The notes under the pieces: model-generated
The model's input: the letters and a program-made list of their open reading frames with translations, nothing else
What the model was told of the DNA's origin: nothing
Databases searched by the model: none
Shown here: positions 1-12,471 of the stretch, piece by piece
Layout of the letters: every line of letters starts with the position of its first letter
Numbering within the stretch: the first letter of the stretch is position 1
DNA from: Hippopus hippopus
Taxonomy: Eukaryota > Mollusca > Bivalvia > Cardiida > Cardiidae
NCBI GenBank assembly: GCA_946811185.2
Contig: OX328099.1
Location: 35,947,299-36,011,298, forward strand
Direction of reading: 5' to 3'
Length of the DNA stretch: 64,000 bases
Made by a program: the position numbers and the translations under genes

Positions 1-600
1 CTCACTCTATCCATCATGCATCCTACTGTCAAGGGACGTTACTCCTGACCCCTCCTAATGATGAAAGGGAGACCACCAATACACAAATAATCATAACTTT
101 GTCATGAGTACTCTCCCTTTAACCAAAAAGGTATTCATTTGCTTAGTAGGTTGACTTTCAAGCTAATGTTTGAATAATACTTCTCTTTTTCCTTCAAATT
201 ATTAGTTTCACACAATGGCTTCCTTGACAAATACCACTTCAGCGTTTTCAACGCTTTGATTCTCACTGTTCTTAAGTGTAAATATGACTAAATGTTTATT
301 TATTATTTATAATATTTATATTGATATTACTTTAAAAAAAGGAAAAACTTGCATTAGTATCAGTCAACATGTACTGAGTCGCTGTTTATATATTGCTGAG
401 TTAAGTGTTTAGTGCCAACTTTCCTTTCGTATTTAAGTATTTTTGTTTCCAATTCTTTCATGTTTAACTTTGAAGTAGAAAAGAGACGTTAATCACAGAT
501 TTTTGTTTAATGAAGCGACTGTGAAAACAAATTTTTAAAGATATATCGAGACTGGACTCAGTGTCTGACAGAGAATATATGTGCAAGCTGTGATACGTGA
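1..600. other. Non-coding stretch, no gene seen
   Basis: AT-rich sequence with no sustained coding signal on either strand and no family recognised. It leads into the long inverted repeat that starts near 735. Confidence 0.5.
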
Positions 601-734
601 ACTCATTGATAGTACCATAGGTCTCTGAAACTCCATTATTCTATCGCGGTATAATGACATTTTCACTATCGGACACTGTTACTATAAATAGCACATTGGA
701 GACTCCCTCTATAACGTATATACTCGTAGTAATA

Positions 735-1470
735 CAAGGTGTGCAACGAAATCGAAGAAAATTTGAACCCCTGTCCCCTTTCAGAGATAATATTTAACCG
801 AAAATGGAAAAGTAAACCTAGTTACTGATGCAGATGGGTTCACAAATGATTTTTCTTGAGTACCCTGACCTTCAAAAGTTCCAAACGGCTCTTGCTATCA
901 AGAGCAATTTAGCTCTCATCAAAAAGAATTTCAAAAGCTTCCACATTTTCCAGGTCGCCATTCGCTGACGTCACACGATTTATGATCCTGCAGCGAATAA
1001 AAATTCTTTTTTTTTTTTTCAAACAAAGATCGAAAAAAATTATGTTGTTGTATTGATGAAAGTATTGAATTAATATTTCGTCTGTTATAATTTATCTTTT
1101 ATTCTCATCCAGAATCACGATTTTCATCTCCCATTTCGCATATTTTCAAATGCGTTTTTACCTTTCATTGGTCAAAAACTTTGGCGCGTCTTTTGATAGT
1201 AAATTCACGTGAGTTAAAATTCGCTGCGTCATAATGAATTGTTTGACGTCAGCGCATGGCGATCCGGAAGCTTTTTAAACTTTTTAGCAATAAGAGCCAT
1301 TGCTTCATGACAAGAGTCGTTTGGAACTTTTGAAGGTTAGGGTAAACAAGAAAAATCATTTGTGAGCCCATCTGTACCGATAACTAGGTTTATTTTTCCA
1401 TTTTCGGTTAAATATTATCTCTTAAAGGGGACAGGGGGTCATATTTTCTTCGATTTCGTTGCACACCTTG
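735..1470. repeat. Foldback element with about 270-bp inverted arms
   Basis: The left arm (735-1006) reads almost identically to the reverse complement of the right arm (1202-1470); both include 'gataatatttaaccgaaa' and 'caaatgatttttcttg'. Weaker inverted similarity continues outward to roughly 670 and 1540 ('tatagcaca' blocks). The roughly 195-bp centre is AT-rich and non-coding. Long arms around a short centre are typical of non-autonomous foldback or MITE-type DNA elements. No transposase is present. Short open frames in the arms are incidental. Confidence 0.8.
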
Positions 1471-1691
1471 TCTTACTATATACGATACAGAGGAAGGGAT
1501 GTGCTATAAATTGTAACGGTGTCAATGAAAATTTGAGTATATTCCGTGATATCCAGGCGATGCAGCAATGTGCTATAAGTGTTCGATAATCGACCAAGGA
1601 AAATTTTAGAGTTCCGTTATAGACCAATCGAGCTTCAAAGGCCTGTGTATAGTACGCAATCATTGTGGATAATGCCAGTCCAACGTTATTA

Positions 1692-1796
1692 GTTGCACGG
1701 TCCGGTGGCAGGGCACTTAGAGACTTGTTCACGGCTGTGGCGGATCATGTCGCCCAGAGCCGAAGTTTCCAAGTGCCCTGCCACCTAACTGTGCAA
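1692..1796. repeat. Hairpin repeat, copy A (right arm truncated)
   Basis: Begins 'gttgcacggt' and ends 'actgtgcaac'; 'ggtggcagggcactt' on the left pairs with 'aagtgccctgccacc' on the right. Related copies lie at 16890-17033 and 22547-22677. Here the inner part of one arm is deleted after 'gtcgccc'. The flank 'gaatttattatactgcaaag' is shared with the 22.6-kb copy. Confidence 0.7.
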
Positions 1797-2454
1797 CGAA
1801 TTTATTATACTGCAAAGTTTTACCTTTCTAACTTGTATCTACTGAAATTTCCCTGTTTTCTGATTTCACGAATCGAGTATACCTGATAGCTATTGCGATA
1901 ATTAAAGAGAACTATCGCGATAAAACAAAGTTTCCTGGAAATATCATCTAGATAACAAAAAAAATTCACGATAAAATTTTAAATATCGCGATAATTCTAA
2001 CTGTTATAATGGGTTTTTTTAAACTGTTGAATGACACAAAATCAGTATTTAAACAGGTAAATGAGATGATTTTGATAAAATTTTACATCGTTTGGTGGTC
2101 CATTTACTGATTGGTGCTAAAGTTCGTCCTGTTGTTTTCATTAACACTTTTCAACGATAGTTTGTTTGACACTACGAGTGTGTTTCGGACAAACTGGACG
2201 GCTGTAGGTGTTTCAGGTCATATGTTGCATGCATGTGTTTGGCGTCTTGCTTGCTGATTAGTTTTGAACACAAGAATTTCAATCATGACAGATTCTAGAG
2301 AATGTAAAGGAATCCTTTGGGTTTTCAAAATTCACAGCATTTGTGATTCCCAGTTGTTGCTTTATAATGTCCTGTGGCTGTCGAAAACCAATATCCGAAG
2401 GGTGTCTCTGCCAGACAGTTCCACTACATGCATGATGGAACATATCTGTCTAAG

Positions 2455-2750
2455 GGATCATTTGTGGCTAAGTGGTAAAGTATAGGGCCTGGGTTCAATC
2501 CTCACTGAAAGCACTGGGCTTTTTGAGGGCGTGTCCTTCGCCAAGATACTTCAGAGCCATAGCCTAGATATGGTGAAACCAAGGACAGACATGAATATGT
2601 GAGCTGTCATCGTGATATGACAGAAATGATGCTGGAAGTGGTGTTAAACATCATTCAATCAATCAATCAATCAACCAATCCATCATCCATCGATCAATCA
2701 ATCAACTAATCCATCCATACATCCATCAATCAATCAATCAATCTGTCTTC
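2455..2750 (+). repeat. tRNA-derived SINE with (CAAT)n tail
   Basis: The head has an A-box-like 'tggctaagtggtaaag' (near 2465) and a B-box-like 'gggttcaatcc' (near 2490). A body follows that ends 'ggtgttaaacatcattcaat', then an imperfect (CAAT)n microsatellite mixed with 'catc' units (2650-2745). This is the layout of molluscan tRNA-derived SINEs. It is not a functional tRNA: no cloverleaf can be completed. Confidence 0.65.
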
Positions 2751-3362
2751 TTTGGCATCTGGTGCTTGTTGGTGAGGGTGCGGCTGATGCACTCTGTTGT
2801 CCGCGTGACCTAGTTCTTGGTCATTTGGTATAATCCCACGGTCTCTATATCTAGCCCCTCCTCTAGCTTGGGCTCGGTCCCTATCAGGAACAGGATGTAC
2901 ACATTCCTACACACCATCCATGGGAATAGGTTGAGGCTCTACCTTTGCAGCTACAACTTGCGTGTCACCTTTGTCTGATGGTTAGGATACATGGTGAACA
3001 TTACCGTCTGAAGCGTCCGGGTCCTCAAATTCAGACTCCACAATATCTTGTAGGAATGACTCTCAGAGACTGCTGCTATATACATGACCTAGCTATTTCA
3101 TTTGGTCATAATTTAACCGAAACAAATGTGAGAATTGGTTATAAAATTGAAATTTGATTTTGGGGTCCAATCGGACTCCACACAAAAATAGATAAGAATC
3201 AGCTCAAAACTCGAGAAATTATAACAATATGGCCATTTTTATCATAAGATCACCAGTTTTGACAAAGTCGTAAGATGTCACATGTCTAGCATATGTACTT
3301 TTTTAATAGCTTCATGAAAATAGTCGCTGGGGTCCAATTGACCCCAGTTGGTAGGATGAAGG

Positions 3363-3550
3363 TTAAAAGACGGAAGCTGCCGAGATTTGCTGAATAGCCT
3401 TTACGACAACGTCGATGTTACACGATATTTACCGATGAGTTAGTGAGTCTACGGCCCCTAACTATCATATTAAAAGACGGAAGCTGCCGAGATAGGCCGA
3501 ATAGCCTTTACGAAAACGTCGATGTTAAACGGTATTTACCGATGAGTTAG
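3363..3550. repeat. Imperfect tandem duplication, period about 108 bp
   Basis: The 80-bp segment beginning 'ttaaaagacggaagctgccg' occurs at 3363-3442 and again at 3471-3550, each ending 'taccgatgagtta', separated by 28 bp. Downstream ('ttggcaaaagtaaacga', near 3604) the sequence resembles the dispersed repeat seen intact at 22.5-23.4 kb. Confidence 0.75.
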
Positions 3551-4099
3551 GGGTTGTAATCCTTAAATAACTTCAACATAAGTAAGTATTCATTTTATGA
3601 TTAGTTGGCAAAAGTAAACGAGCATTTGTACTTTCGAATCTATAAATATGACACTTTTAAATATCGTCGAGTGTCCTTGAACCAGTGATTTTTTATTAAA
3701 TCGCGTAATGCACGTAGTTTGATTACAACACCGTTATTTCAGCTCAGGACCCTTACCAATATTCAAACGTGTTATTGCAACTGAACAAATGCGTGACAAA
3801 TACATGTAAAAAATAAGTAATCTTACTTTTTAATAGAAATTGATACATTTTTCTGATTTGTAAATAGTATCTCGTCTCAAAACCTGCATGGACCTACAAC
3901 TTTCTGCTGTAATTATTACCGAGAGCTACCGAAATTAGGTCACGCTATTTTTGCTCAAGAAGGCATACATTTTTTTCTCATTTATTTATCATGCACCAGA
4001 GCATTGAAACTAATATCTGAGTCATGATTTTTACATAAAAATAATCCAATTTTTTTTTTTTTTAATGATAACATGTACTTCTAGTTCATGTTCTTGTAT

Positions 4100-4530
4100 C
4101 ATGTTGTTTCCTTCTCATCACGGAATACGGACACTTAAGGCTATATGACCCTTGACACTTCACGGTTTGTTTAAATGACGAATGGATGGCTCTTTTTTAC
4201 CACCGTGTGTTTGTTTTAGAAAGACAACAGACGGTAATACACTTAACTGTTATCATTTGTTTTAAAAGAATAATCCATTCTTTCCATTTTAATGACAGCC
4301 ATCAAGGGAAAGAAGTAATAGGGTGTTTTTGTCTTGTGAGCGACTCGCTTCGATTCGTGCGGTCATCTTAGATTTTACATTGAAGTGTATATATGTATGT
4401 CAACTGTCTACGAGGCTCAAGACAGGGAATCTATGCTCTTCCCTGTTTGCTGCTAGTTGGCAGCAATATATATTCGGAGCATATTTATCCAATCAGATCG
4501 ATAGATAATTCTTTGCAGTATAATGATAAA
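4100..4530 (+). repeat. Diverged partial copy of the 22.5-23.4 kb dispersed repeat
   Basis: Shares with the intact copy 'tgacgaatggatggctc', 'ccattctttcc', 'catcaagggaaa' and a terminal segment with 'ttatccaatcagatcg' followed by 'ctttgcagtataat'. The other half of the repeat is missing or unrecognisable. No coding content. Confidence 0.55.
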
Positions 4531-6240
4531 CGAATGACCCGAAATCACCTAGCAACCTCATCAATATCCGTCAATCTGTCTGTTTTGTAGGATAAATTCC
4601 ATACACCTACCTATTATAGAGATTACAGAGTTTTCAACGCAGGCAATGTCATTGATATCCTCTAATGGCGTATCCTTTAGTATTGTTTCTTCATCTAGAG
4701 CATCCATGTAAGGTGACCATGGTAAGTTGTTATCTTTATGGTACAACTTGATCTTCTGCACTGTTACTGGCGAAAGCATTGGTCCGTTATTTGATCCCTT
4801 ACTTCTTGTTTTGTTGTACCGTTCATGTTTTGGAATTTGTGTAAAGACCATCGGATCGGAGAGAAAGCCGGCAGAAACACTTTTCTTGTTGCTGAAACAA
4901 ATTGACTTATACGGTTTAGTTTGAAATAATTGACAGGTAAAGAGGGAGTGTAGAGCATCGTCTGTTTGATCAAATTGAGAAATGGTTCTACATACAGGAT
5001 GTTTGTTGAGAAAACATCCTCATTTAGGCTACCTCAATGCAAACGTAGCTATGCACGTTGAACAGCTACAATTCGAGCACCTATGTGAAAAAAGGATTGA
5101 CTATATTGCTATTTTTTGTACGCAGTTACTATTCAAGCTAGATTTGAAAGCTGGCTGAGATCAATCTTTTCTAGTTAATAAAGATAATGATGTTCTACGC
5201 TGAAAATATGTACGATAAGAACGACCTCAAGAAGTGTTTCGTGTAACAGCGATGTTTCTAATACATGTATTACTTAAACTACGAAGGAGTCATGTTGTAA
5301 GATTTCAGACATAATTTAATGCTAAACTCAACGTAAGTAGGGTTATCAAATTAAACTGATTGCCTATCGACATACCACCAATGCGAGACTTTTTTCTCGA
5401 CACTGCTTAGGTTTTTCAACATTGCAAATTTTTCTACATATGCGAAGTTTTTCTCTTTTCTCGAAACCATCCCCGTTTAATTGTATCAAAAGCGAAATAT
5501 TCGTTGTGTTGTAAAGGCTTTTTTTCTCTTTACACATCGATCAGTTACATTTTTTCTGAAGCAGTCAACTTCTGTGTGAAATTAGGCTGACTGGTCTCAA
5601 TCCACAACGGTTTTACTCTAAATTACTTATAAATAAAAATGTTGCCTTATTTGCTCAAGTATGTGCAAAAACAATTCGGAGAAATACAACTTGTTTCAAG
5701 CATTTATTTTAACACGTCGATGACGTTTTACGCCAAGTCATATTTTAAGACCCAACTTTCGGTTGCAGAAGTGCTTGACAAAATACAATAAATTCTATTT
5801 TAATTTGGGCGCTTCCTATTTGTTCTAATTCTTCATATACATGTACAATGTAAGTATGCCTAGTAGACAATGCATTTTGCCCAATGAAAGCTTAGAGAAA
5901 ATAAGCTAGAGAATGACAGATAAACTATAAAGGTACTGATCATGATAACATTCGATCCCAATTGTACTCTCTACCTAATGTAATAACTTTTCTATTACTT
6001 ATGCAATAAATATGATCAGTCATCTGTCATTTCTTTTTTGTTTTTTTATTTTTGTTTTTTCTTCACAAAATGAGAATATATGTACGAGTAGTAGTACACG
6101 AGTGTTGTCCCAAAAATGCAGTAGAATTATATCTTATCATAAGAAACAAAATTCACTGCTAGTTTAACTTTTATTTCCTTTTTAGAGAATTCATTTCCTG
6201 ACAAACTGTCAAAATTCCTTAATGTTACATTACATAGCGG
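4530..6240. other. Non-coding AT-rich stretch
   Basis: No gene or known element recognised. Several open frames of 60-100 codons on the minus strand near 4561-4973 show no domain, splice context or conserved composition that would support them. Confidence 0.45.
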
Positions 6241-6433
6241 ACGAAAAATCCTCAATTCACGAACAGCAGATATAGCAGTGCGGCCTACTGAACGTCAACG
6301 TCAACACTCACCTGTGCGTTGACCACGTAATCACAACTTCCCATATTACTTTCCTGCGTGTTCAACACACCTATCATGCCTCCGAACCCACTGTTTAAAC
6401 ACGTATTCGAACTACTGATGGCGTAGAGATCTG

Positions 6434-7100
6434 TTAAATGCTTGTACTGAATGTAAAATGTCTGACATATCTGCGAATGTGTGCCCTCGTAGACTGCCCC
6501 GTAGCATAGGAAAAGTATACAAATTTCAGCGGGGCCAAGTCAGGTGAATATGGAGGATGGGATAGATGCCGAAACCCCAGAAGGCCTATTAATAGGTCTG
6601 TTGATGTTGCTGTGGGCGGGGGCATTGTCATGATGGTAGATTATATTCTCAAGAACGTCAATCATAGATGGTCGCTTCTTTTGTATGGTTTTAATCAAGT
6701 CATGCCTGACTATCTGTAGCGGTATTTGATAGTGCATCCTCTGAAAGCAGCCGAGGAACCCTTCTACCACATTTTAGGATCATCTAAGTGTGCGTTGGAC
6801 AGATAACTTCCTAAAGTCGATCATTTCCGAATCTTTTCTAGCACGGAGTCGGCGATCGGCTCGGATTTCCTCAGCTACGTTGGTCTGCCATTTTTCGTAC
6901 CACTCCCCTCCCATCCTGTGGAAAAAAACGTGTGTGTCACTTGTAAATGAGCTTCCGACTTACGGCACTGTACTTCTTAGTTGAATCATCTCTTCGATGG
7001 TTTGCCCTGGTGTCATACCGCGCTTAACGAAGTACTTGATTATGGACCGATGCTCCGTTACGGCGTCTAATGTCACCACTTTTGCAAGTCTGGTCACAAA
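6434..7100 (-). pseudogene. Mariner-like transposase remnant
   Basis: Read on the minus strand, 7100 to 6434, the sequence gives fragments of a Tc1/mariner-superfamily transposase: an N-terminal HTH-like piece ('EHRSIIKYFVKRGMTP', near 7000-7060), a middle piece, then 'HHDNAPAH' (near 6640) and 'LSHPPYSPDLAPL' (near 6530-6560). The Asp-Asn-Ala-Pro-Ala-His motif carries the second catalytic Asp. The position normally holding the third catalytic Asp, after 'DLAP', reads Leu-Lys. Stops and frameshifts separate the pieces and part of the central region is missing, so the copy is dead. Family assignment rests on the two motif blocks. Confidence 0.8.
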
Positions 7101-7749
7101 AAGGTTGTTATAAAACGTGTCATGAATCCGTCAAATTCAACGTTATCGTTATGACAGGTTGCAAAACTGCACCAGAATTACGAAAATTACGTCCATATAT
7201 TTTTGTCCGGATCGGACTCCCATAAATTTATGTTCATTTTATGCTTTTAAATGCACAAAGTCATCCCAATGAGTCTGTTTTTTGTGGGTATATCGTTCTG
7301 TTTGACTTACTTTTTCAAGAGCTCTACGGCATTTTGAGAAAACCCTCGTATACTTGTTTGCTGATTATGTTCAATATCAATACGACATTTTCATTGCAAA
7401 ACCTAGAAATGTTTTATCAGTAACCTATTTCGATGATAAAGAGCCAATAAAGCGTATCGCGATATGTATTCGGGCGAATGAAGAGCAGAGTTTGTATGCA
7501 AGGAGATGTATTATGCCATAGATTAAGGGTTACATAAATCAGGTAACTCTTAAATGTTAATGTATAATGTCTGATTTTTACCTACTTACTTCTTTTTGAA
7601 AGTGATAACTGATATAAGACTATAAATAATGTATTATGGGTTTCAAGCCTATTTCCCTATAGATAAAAGACAGTCATCCAATTTGATGATAAAGAAGCCT
7701 TGCAACCTATTTTAAAATGCAGAAGAAAGAGAGAATAAATCAAAACATG

Positions 7750-8841
7750 ATTTTCAGTATGTACTGTTAGTAGTTGGTAGTTTCTCTAAGTGGACTGGGG
7801 TTTTCCAGCTGAGACATCAAGAAGCTTAAGAAATTGCAGATAAACTGTACAATGAAATTTCACGAGATATGGTGCTCCAAGAACCGTAGTATCTGACCAT
7901 GGGAAAAATGTTATGTCTAAGCTTGTGAATGCACTGTGTGAGCTGTTTCAAGTCAAACGACATCATACAAGCAGTTAACATCCTCAGACTAATGCAACTG
8001 TAGAAAGGGCTAATAGTACACTGATTCAGACACTTAGGGCATACATCAGCAAAAGCCAGGCAAACTGACCATCCATTCTTCCAAGTATCATGACGACATT
8101 CAGATCAACTCCTTTCACTGAAACATCAGGTTCCAGTCTATTTCAGCTAATGTTTGGAGGAGAGATGAACTTACCAATCGATACTTTATTACTTCCAAAA
8201 CCTACTTTAAATAAGATGTAAGGTAGTACTTTGAAAATCTGCTGGAAAAATTGAAATTAGTGAAAGACACCGCCAAGAAAAATTTGGAGGAAGCTCAGGT
8301 CAAGTCTAAAAGATTGCATGAACAAAAGGCAAAAACCCACGATTTTGGCATGAGTGATTTTGACCTACTTAAGCAAAGCAAAGTCCCCATGGTCACGTCA
8401 GCAAAATTAACAGACAAATGGGAAGGTCCTTTCAAAATGGTCAAAATAGGACCAAATTTTATATACAAAATTAAAGATCTTCATAATAATAAAATAAAGA
8501 GATCTCTTATAAATGGCACTAGATTAGAAATATATATTAAAAGGCCAGTGGATAGGGATGAAAATGCTCAAGTTAATTTGGTCAATAACAGTCCAATTTG
8601 TAACCATGTGAAATCCCAAGTAAATGAGACTGAAAATAAGAACAATACAAATGACTCAAATGAAGAAAATAATCCAGGACATGAACATCCTAAAGATATC
8701 AGTAATATAAGAATCATAAAAGCTAACAAAAATGGTGGTCGACAAAGATATCGAATTCAGTGGCCAGATTGTACTAGCATGGGAACTAGAAGCAAATATA
8801 CCAAAGTATGCAATAGACACCTATTTGAAATATACACATAG
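7750..8841 (+). pseudogene. Gypsy/retrovirus-like integrase remnant
   Basis: From about 7760 the plus strand encodes a retroviral-type integrase core: 'FSKWTGVFQL' near 7780, 'SDHGKNV' (second catalytic Asp, near 7890) and 'HPQTNATVERANSTL' (catalytic Glu, near 7980-8030). The first Asp position, before 'FSKW', reads Gly and internal stops are present, so the core is inactive. An open frame from 8251 to 8841 (196 codons) continues with the C-terminal GPF/Y-type module ('KLTDKWEGPFKMVKIG'). Upstream gag, protease and RT were not found. An envelope-like remnant follows, so these are probably the two ends of one old env-bearing LTR element. Confidence 0.75.
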
Positions 8842-9389
8842 TTTGGCATGAAACTCAAAAGAAAATCTCTTCCAAAATTCTTCTGTAAGAATGAATAAAA
8901 AAATAGTAGAGTATAAATCTATCATTCTGAATCCTAAGTCCATGGCAATCTATCCTCTATCTTTTCTCGAAGTGATTCCTGTGGTGAAGGACAACTCCTC
9001 TCTTGTTGTGTCTCTCTTTCACCCCATAAACTCATGACTTCTATTCTTACTTTCAGGATTCTGGAGAGTTGGATGGATCTTTGCAATCCTACTTCTACTC
9101 GACTTTGCTTCTCCTTGTAGTAGCAAGCAAAAGATTTAAAGATTAAACTATGGTGTTGTGTTCCAAACAAAAGAACCAATTGTCGTAGCCACTGTTTTCT
9201 GGTATCACACAATCGTTATTGGCTTACCTCCTAAATTAAACATGATTCGTGATCCAAAATGTCATAAAGATAATGTAACATGAGCAATGATAAGGCATGC
9301 CATATCACAAATTCATAGCATTCGATCCCAAACTGCCTCACGTTTAAACACTACGGTCAAATCATTGAAGAACTAATACCGGAAGGGTC

Positions 9390-9754
9390 GCTTCCAAAGT
9401 CCCGTAGTAGACGCTCTTTACTGCCATTTGTGGGCAAACTGTCACGTAGTCTGTTTAGAACGGCTATGTACAATGGAAGCTGTGAATGTCTTTGCAAGCC
9501 ACATGAATAGAATCAGGCAAATAACAAATAATATGGCCAAGTCACTAGTACATCAAGAACAACTGCTAAGCTCATTCATATCCATAGCTAACTCCCGTAT
9601 GGATAACCTTATGAGCGGTATTCAAGATAACATGCTAGCTATTAAATACATCCGAAGACAACTGCACACATCCAAAAAACCAGGTTTTGGTGCCTTTTAC
9701 AGGCTAGCGAGTATATTCCCTACATATCATAAATTAGCTTTTATTATTGCTTAG
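9390..9754 (+). pseudogene. Envelope fusion-protein-like remnant
   Basis: The plus strand at 9403-9414 encodes a basic Arg-Ser-Arg-Arg site. A hydrophobic Gly-containing stretch follows ('SLLPFVGKLSRSLF'), which resembles the furin site plus fusion peptide of baculovirus-F/errantivirus-type envelope proteins. A one-base shift near 9470 separates this from a 108-codon frame (9428-9754) holding an amphipathic helix rich in Ile/Leu/Asn, comparable to the heptad-repeat region that follows a fusion peptide. No surface-subunit part or C-terminal transmembrane anchor was recognised. Placement just after the integrase remnant supports an env-carrying LTR element. Broken and not functional as seen. 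Confidence 0.5.
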
Positions 9755-10359
9755 ATATTTTAGCTCATTATTTCTATAAAGTTATGCCATTTCTTTGTAA
9801 TTATGACACTTACTTAAAATATGTACTTTCCAATTCATGTTTTTTAATTAAAAAAGATTGCACAGAACCAACCACTACTGTCTCTTTCTAAATATTTCCA
9901 GGAAGACCTTTTAACCTTGTGTAACAGTAAGACTAAGAGTGAAGGTGGCGTGGAGGGTGCTCAGAATCGCTAAAATTCGTGTTTGGCCTGAATTGGGTTT
10001 GGGTCTCCTACCAGGGCATTGCCATGGACCCACAAGCGGAAGTAGAAGTCTTCTTTTATCTTCGTCTGGATCTGCTGGAAAGTTCAACTCTGATCTATTA
10101 TTTTGAAATATTTCGACAACTCTGAATAAGATCATGCTTGTGAGATTTGCCTCTGATAAAGTGTTGCCAGGTGTCATCCAGACGTTCGTATGTTAAAGTC
10201 TTGTGGGTATATAGTAAAAATAACAGTACATTACTGTAGCCTTGGGCTAAGAATCTGGGAAGCGGATGTTGCATATCGCTGAAATGTAAAATGATGTTTA
10301 GAAAAAAGAACCAAAGGAGCGGTTTAGTTTTTTTTTTTTTTTTTGAAAAAAAACTGGTT

Positions 10360-11520
10360 TTACCTCGGAATGTTCCAGACTAGAAAACCTAGTACAGCTA
10401 CGAAGAAGGTGTTGAAGAAAAATATTTTCTTATACCTCATTTTCCTTTCACCTGAAAGAGAGAAAAAAAAAACATGTTTGTAACTTCTGTTTGGATTTAA
10501 AGCGATTGATTGAGGATGTAAAAAATCTATTCTGCAAAACTTAACCTTTTGATAATGATTAGACGGCAGACAACAAACGTATTGTCTGCTCTTATTGAAA
10601 AAACCGCCATACATTTTAGCTCACTCAAGCACAAGTGCTCATAGTGAACTGTTGCGACCGCTCACTGTCCGTTCGTCCGTCCATCTGTTCACAATTACTA
10701 ACGACTTCTCGGAAGCAACTTGAAACTTTATTTAAACATTCTCGGGCGAGGAGAACGCAAATTATTCAATTCATTTAGGTTGTTACCAGTATGGCTGGGA
10801 GTACCCAAAATAAAAAAAAAAAAAGGTTTCTGTTGAACCAAAATTTAGATGACATGGAAACTTAATATGCAAAATCAGTGTCAGCGGTTCTGCAAAGAAG
10901 TACTGTAAGTTGATACTTGGTCTCGAATTTCCGTGCTAACTGTATGTTTAAGATATATATTACACTATGAACACTTCAAATGAAGATCTTCTTGCCTATA
11001 CATAAACCTTGGAACATAGGAATTTAGTCTGCGGTATCATATTAAAAATTCCTTTATCTAGGTTGTCTAAGTTATGTCTATGTGTGCAAAGATGGTTCTC
11101 CTTCTCCCGGAATCGGGGGATTCAACCGCATTACATAGAATTACTTGAGGACAAACATCTTCTTGTCTAAAGCACAGGCCTTAAGTGGTGATGTTTGGTA
11201 CGTACATCAAAGGATTTGCCTTTTTCAGTATTATTCTAATACACATGTGCGAAGTAGAAAGGAAATCGTGAAGGAAAACGAATTGCCGGGAAAAAGGGAA
11301 CTTATCAAAACAAATCAGACAGAAAATTAGAAATTAACGCCAAGCCAATTTTATCTTTTAAGTATTCATACTTACTGAAATTACATAATGGCTCTTCTCC
11401 AGCATCACAAGTTTGATGCAAGTATGCGCAGCATTTGGTAAAAGGAGTCAAGGGTTCCTCCATACACTTGTCCATAGATTTGTATGTGATGACACATACA
11501 ACGAAACTCATGACAAGCAT
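10360..11520 (-). CDS. Candidate two-exon Cys-rich membrane/secreted protein
   Basis: Exon A runs 11520-11376 on the minus strand. It opens with a hydrophobic start ('MLVMSFVVCVITY'), then a Cys-rich part (Lys-Cys-Cys, His-Gln-Thr-Cys, Pro-Leu-Cys), and ends at a consensus donor GTAAGT. Exon B begins after 'tctctttcag' at about 10452 and runs to a stop at 10360. It encodes a basic segment and a 20-residue hydrophobic helix ('FFFNTFFVAVLGFLVW'). Exon A ends in phase 1 and exon B continues in frame, giving about 78 residues. The start may be internal because the frame is hydrophobic upstream too. No family recognised; chance splice sites remain possible. Confidence 0.3.
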
Positions 11521-12174
11521 GAAGTAAATTTTACAGAGATATAACTAAAACATGTTAAAGTGGCATTTTTTTTGTATTTGATTGTATCGGAGTTAAACGC
11601 CGTTTTAACAGCTTAGGTCATACCACGGCGGTCAGTGCACCTACGCATACCATACATTGAATCAATAAAACATTACATTATCAATGTGTCCTTTCTGTAA
11701 TGACACAGATGTCGTACCCTTGAATATCAGGCACGTTAAGCAAACACTTCGAACTTATTTTATATCTGTTATAATGTCCACCAATATCAAAACACAGTAA
11801 GGTGAACTATAACGCCGGTAGTGTGTCATTTGGTAAGGGTTAAACAAAATGATTTTCGACAAAAATATATAAACTAAAATCTAATAAACGATACAGTTCT
11901 GGTGTAAATATACATTTGCAATATATTCCTATGTAATTAACACTCTGTTCAGTGTGACTGGTTTAGATTTTTTTGTACATACATATAACACGATATATGA
12001 CACGATATCGACGTTTAAGTATATTAGAAAATGGAATTTTGTTCGTTTCTAACTTGCACACTTCATCCTGATCCCGTGCCCTCTGTCTCTCTCTCTCCCC
12101 ATTAACACATATTTTTCATTATTTTTCATTCATACCTGTAGTAGATTTAATTTCAAAAAAACAGCCTTTAAAAC

Positions 12175-12471
12175 ATGTTTCAATTACTCATTGCTCGTCG
12201 TATCAATCGCAAGAAATGTTTCATTTTTTGCTCAGTAGTTATGATTACCGCACAGATGATAAGTATGCTTGTTTGCTTAAATAAAACATGCATTACAGAA
12301 GACGGAAAGGCAGATATATTCGAGGAAGATACGGTGCTGCAGTACATCTGCCAGCTTCAGCAAGGGATCTTTATAAGCACGGTACCTAGAAACAACTCGG
12401 AAATTGTTTTATTCATTTTACACAGGACTACCGTGGAAGATGCCAAAAACCTTGAAAGGCAATTGGTATAG
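12175..12471 (+). CDS. Hypothetical 98-codon open frame with one membrane segment
   Basis: Starts with a basic segment, then a hydrophobic run ('CFIFCSVVMITAQMISM', residues about 15-31), followed by an acidic/polar tail. This could be a type II signal-anchor exon, or chance. No family recognised, no good splice context seen, and it abuts the dispersed repeat that begins near 12500. Confidence 0.2.
   Translation: MFQLLIARRINRKKCFIFCSVVMITAQMISMLVCLNKTCITEDGKADIFEEDTVLQYICQLQQGIFISTVPRNNSEIVLFILHRTTVEDAKNLERQLV

Noticed and set aside
2650..2745. CRISPR-like or satellite array
   Set aside because: It is the (CAAT)n/(CATC)n tail of a SINE, with no unique spacers.
4561..4973. Overlapping minus-strand frames that look partly protein-like
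   Set aside because: No recognisable family, no consistent single frame and no splice sites that join them.
9911..10177. 88-codon minus-strand frame and an alternative frame over the same bases
   Set aside because: Both frames read plausibly for short stretches but neither shows a known motif; left uncalled.
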